Below are positions 54,090-54,577 of a stretch of 54,577 nucleotides of DNA, in pieces (the first letter of the stretch is position 1; the number at the start of each line of letters is the position of its first letter). A model generated the notes under the pieces. That model ran no database searches, was not told the DNA's origin, and saw nothing but the letters and a program-made list of their open reading frames with translations. Position numbers and translations under genes: made by a program. This DNA is from Eubacterium sp. (GTDB lineage: Bacteria; Bacillota; Clostridia; Lachnospirales; Lachnospiraceae): the NCBI GenBank assembly GCA_024697845.1, contig JAILRZ010000022.1:1-54577 (forward strand), read 5' to 3'.

Positions 54090-54524
54090 TTATAAAATGT
54101 CATCCTCATCACTATCCAAGAATGACTTAAATTCACTGACTGTTTCAAACTTAACCTCGCCACCAAGTTTTCGTGTAATATCATTCGCTCCCGCAATGAC
54201 ACCATCTGCATCTCCTATTTCATATGCTAATCTCATGGAAGATAGTGCTGAATCAAAACATGTTCTATATTCTTGAAAATATGAGTCCAAATATGATTCT
54301 AATTCAGCACGAAATGCTCTCGCTTGTTCCGCAGCAGCATTACATTCTGCGATGATACGCATTCTTTCCTCATGCTCTAATTGCTTAGTTTGTAAATTAT
54401 TAATCAGGTTATTATATAGATTACTTGTAAGCATTGCGCCTACCAAAGCGCCTATAGCTCCTCCTACTATAGGAATAGGAATATATGTTTGTCCTACAGC
54501 CATTGAGTACCCCATTGTCGCCAT
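54090..54524 (-). CDS. Small glycine-zipper coiled-coil protein, partner of the next gene
   Basis: 144 residues, not recognised. A hydrophobic Gly-zipper segment (about 16-35, IPIPIVGGAIGALVGAML), a charged coiled coil (about 36-85; QLEHEERMRIIAECNAAAEQ) and an acidic C-terminus (SDEDDIL). The ATG at 54524 has GGGG upstream. It starts 53 nt from the window edge, so further genes of the unit may lie outside. It and the following gene both join a Gly-zipper hairpin to a helical domain, which suggests they act on a membrane together. Confidence 0.7.
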   Translation of the reverse strand: MATMGYSMAVGQTYIPIPIVGGAIGALVGAMLTSNLYNNLINNLQTKQLEHEERMRIIAECNAAAEQARAFRAELESYLDSYFQEYRTCFDSALSSMRLAYEIGDADGVIAGANDITRKLGGEVKFETVSEFKSFLDSDEDDIL

Positions 54525-54577
54525 GTTAAGCCCCTTATCGCCTAACTGAATAAGGCATTCCTGTGTAGTAATCTCTC

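Overview
The window looks like a chromosome segment of a low-GC, anaerobic, Gram-positive gut-type Firmicute, most likely a member of the Lachnospiraceae/Clostridia. The reasons are the strong GGAGG-type ribosome sites, AT-rich codon use, Feo-type ferrous iron uptake, a circularly permuted GH3 glucosidase, FtsEX next to a PcsB-like hydrolase, and many secreted proteins ending in very basic fibronectin-like modules. The species cannot be named from the sequence alone.

Positions 1-17557 form an iron-responsive island. It starts with a 63-bp tandem repeat and a broken IS256-type transposase. Next come an IrtAB/YbtPQ-like pair of ABC half-transporters, a DtxR-family regulator, a Gx (heptaprenyl-diphosphate-synthase-component-I-like) membrane protein, the flavin transferase ApbE, a secreted Tp47-like protein, a protein with four covalent-FMN domains, a small fifth FMN protein and a NapH-like polyferredoxin. 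FeoA, FeoB, a 51-residue Cys-rich FeoB partner, a second DtxR-family regulator and a MacB-like ABC transporter complete it. Eight copies (one imperfect) of the palindrome GTTAG-N6-CTAAC lie in front of the ABC pair, the Tp47/flavin operon, feoA, feoB and the last ABC transporter. I read this as one iron regulon that couples import, export and a flavin-based extracytosolic electron path, possibly a ferric or haem reductase. The sites and gene order are seen; the function is inferred.

Positions 17875-21983 carry a KtrAB potassium system and a NarL-type two-component system. Positions 22380-36191 are rich in secreted proteins: a GH25 muramidase, a BspA-like LRR/Ig protein, a discoidin protein and a metallo-beta-lactamase protein. 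They are interspersed with an aldo/keto reductase, the permuted GH3 and a DegV protein. Positions 36356-51699 are housekeeping: acyl-ACP thioesterase, a CvfB-like S1 protein, an MsmK/UgpC sugar-ABC ATPase, a CdaR-like regulator, ftsE-ftsX-M23 hydrolase-S41 protease, a PII-like protein with a cation/proton antiporter, and uvrB-uvrA.

After uvrA lies a long structured non-coding RNA (about 51899-52256) with its own promoter and terminator, tentatively of the raiA/Raia type. The right edge holds a two-gene membrane-active module of unknown function that may continue beyond the window.
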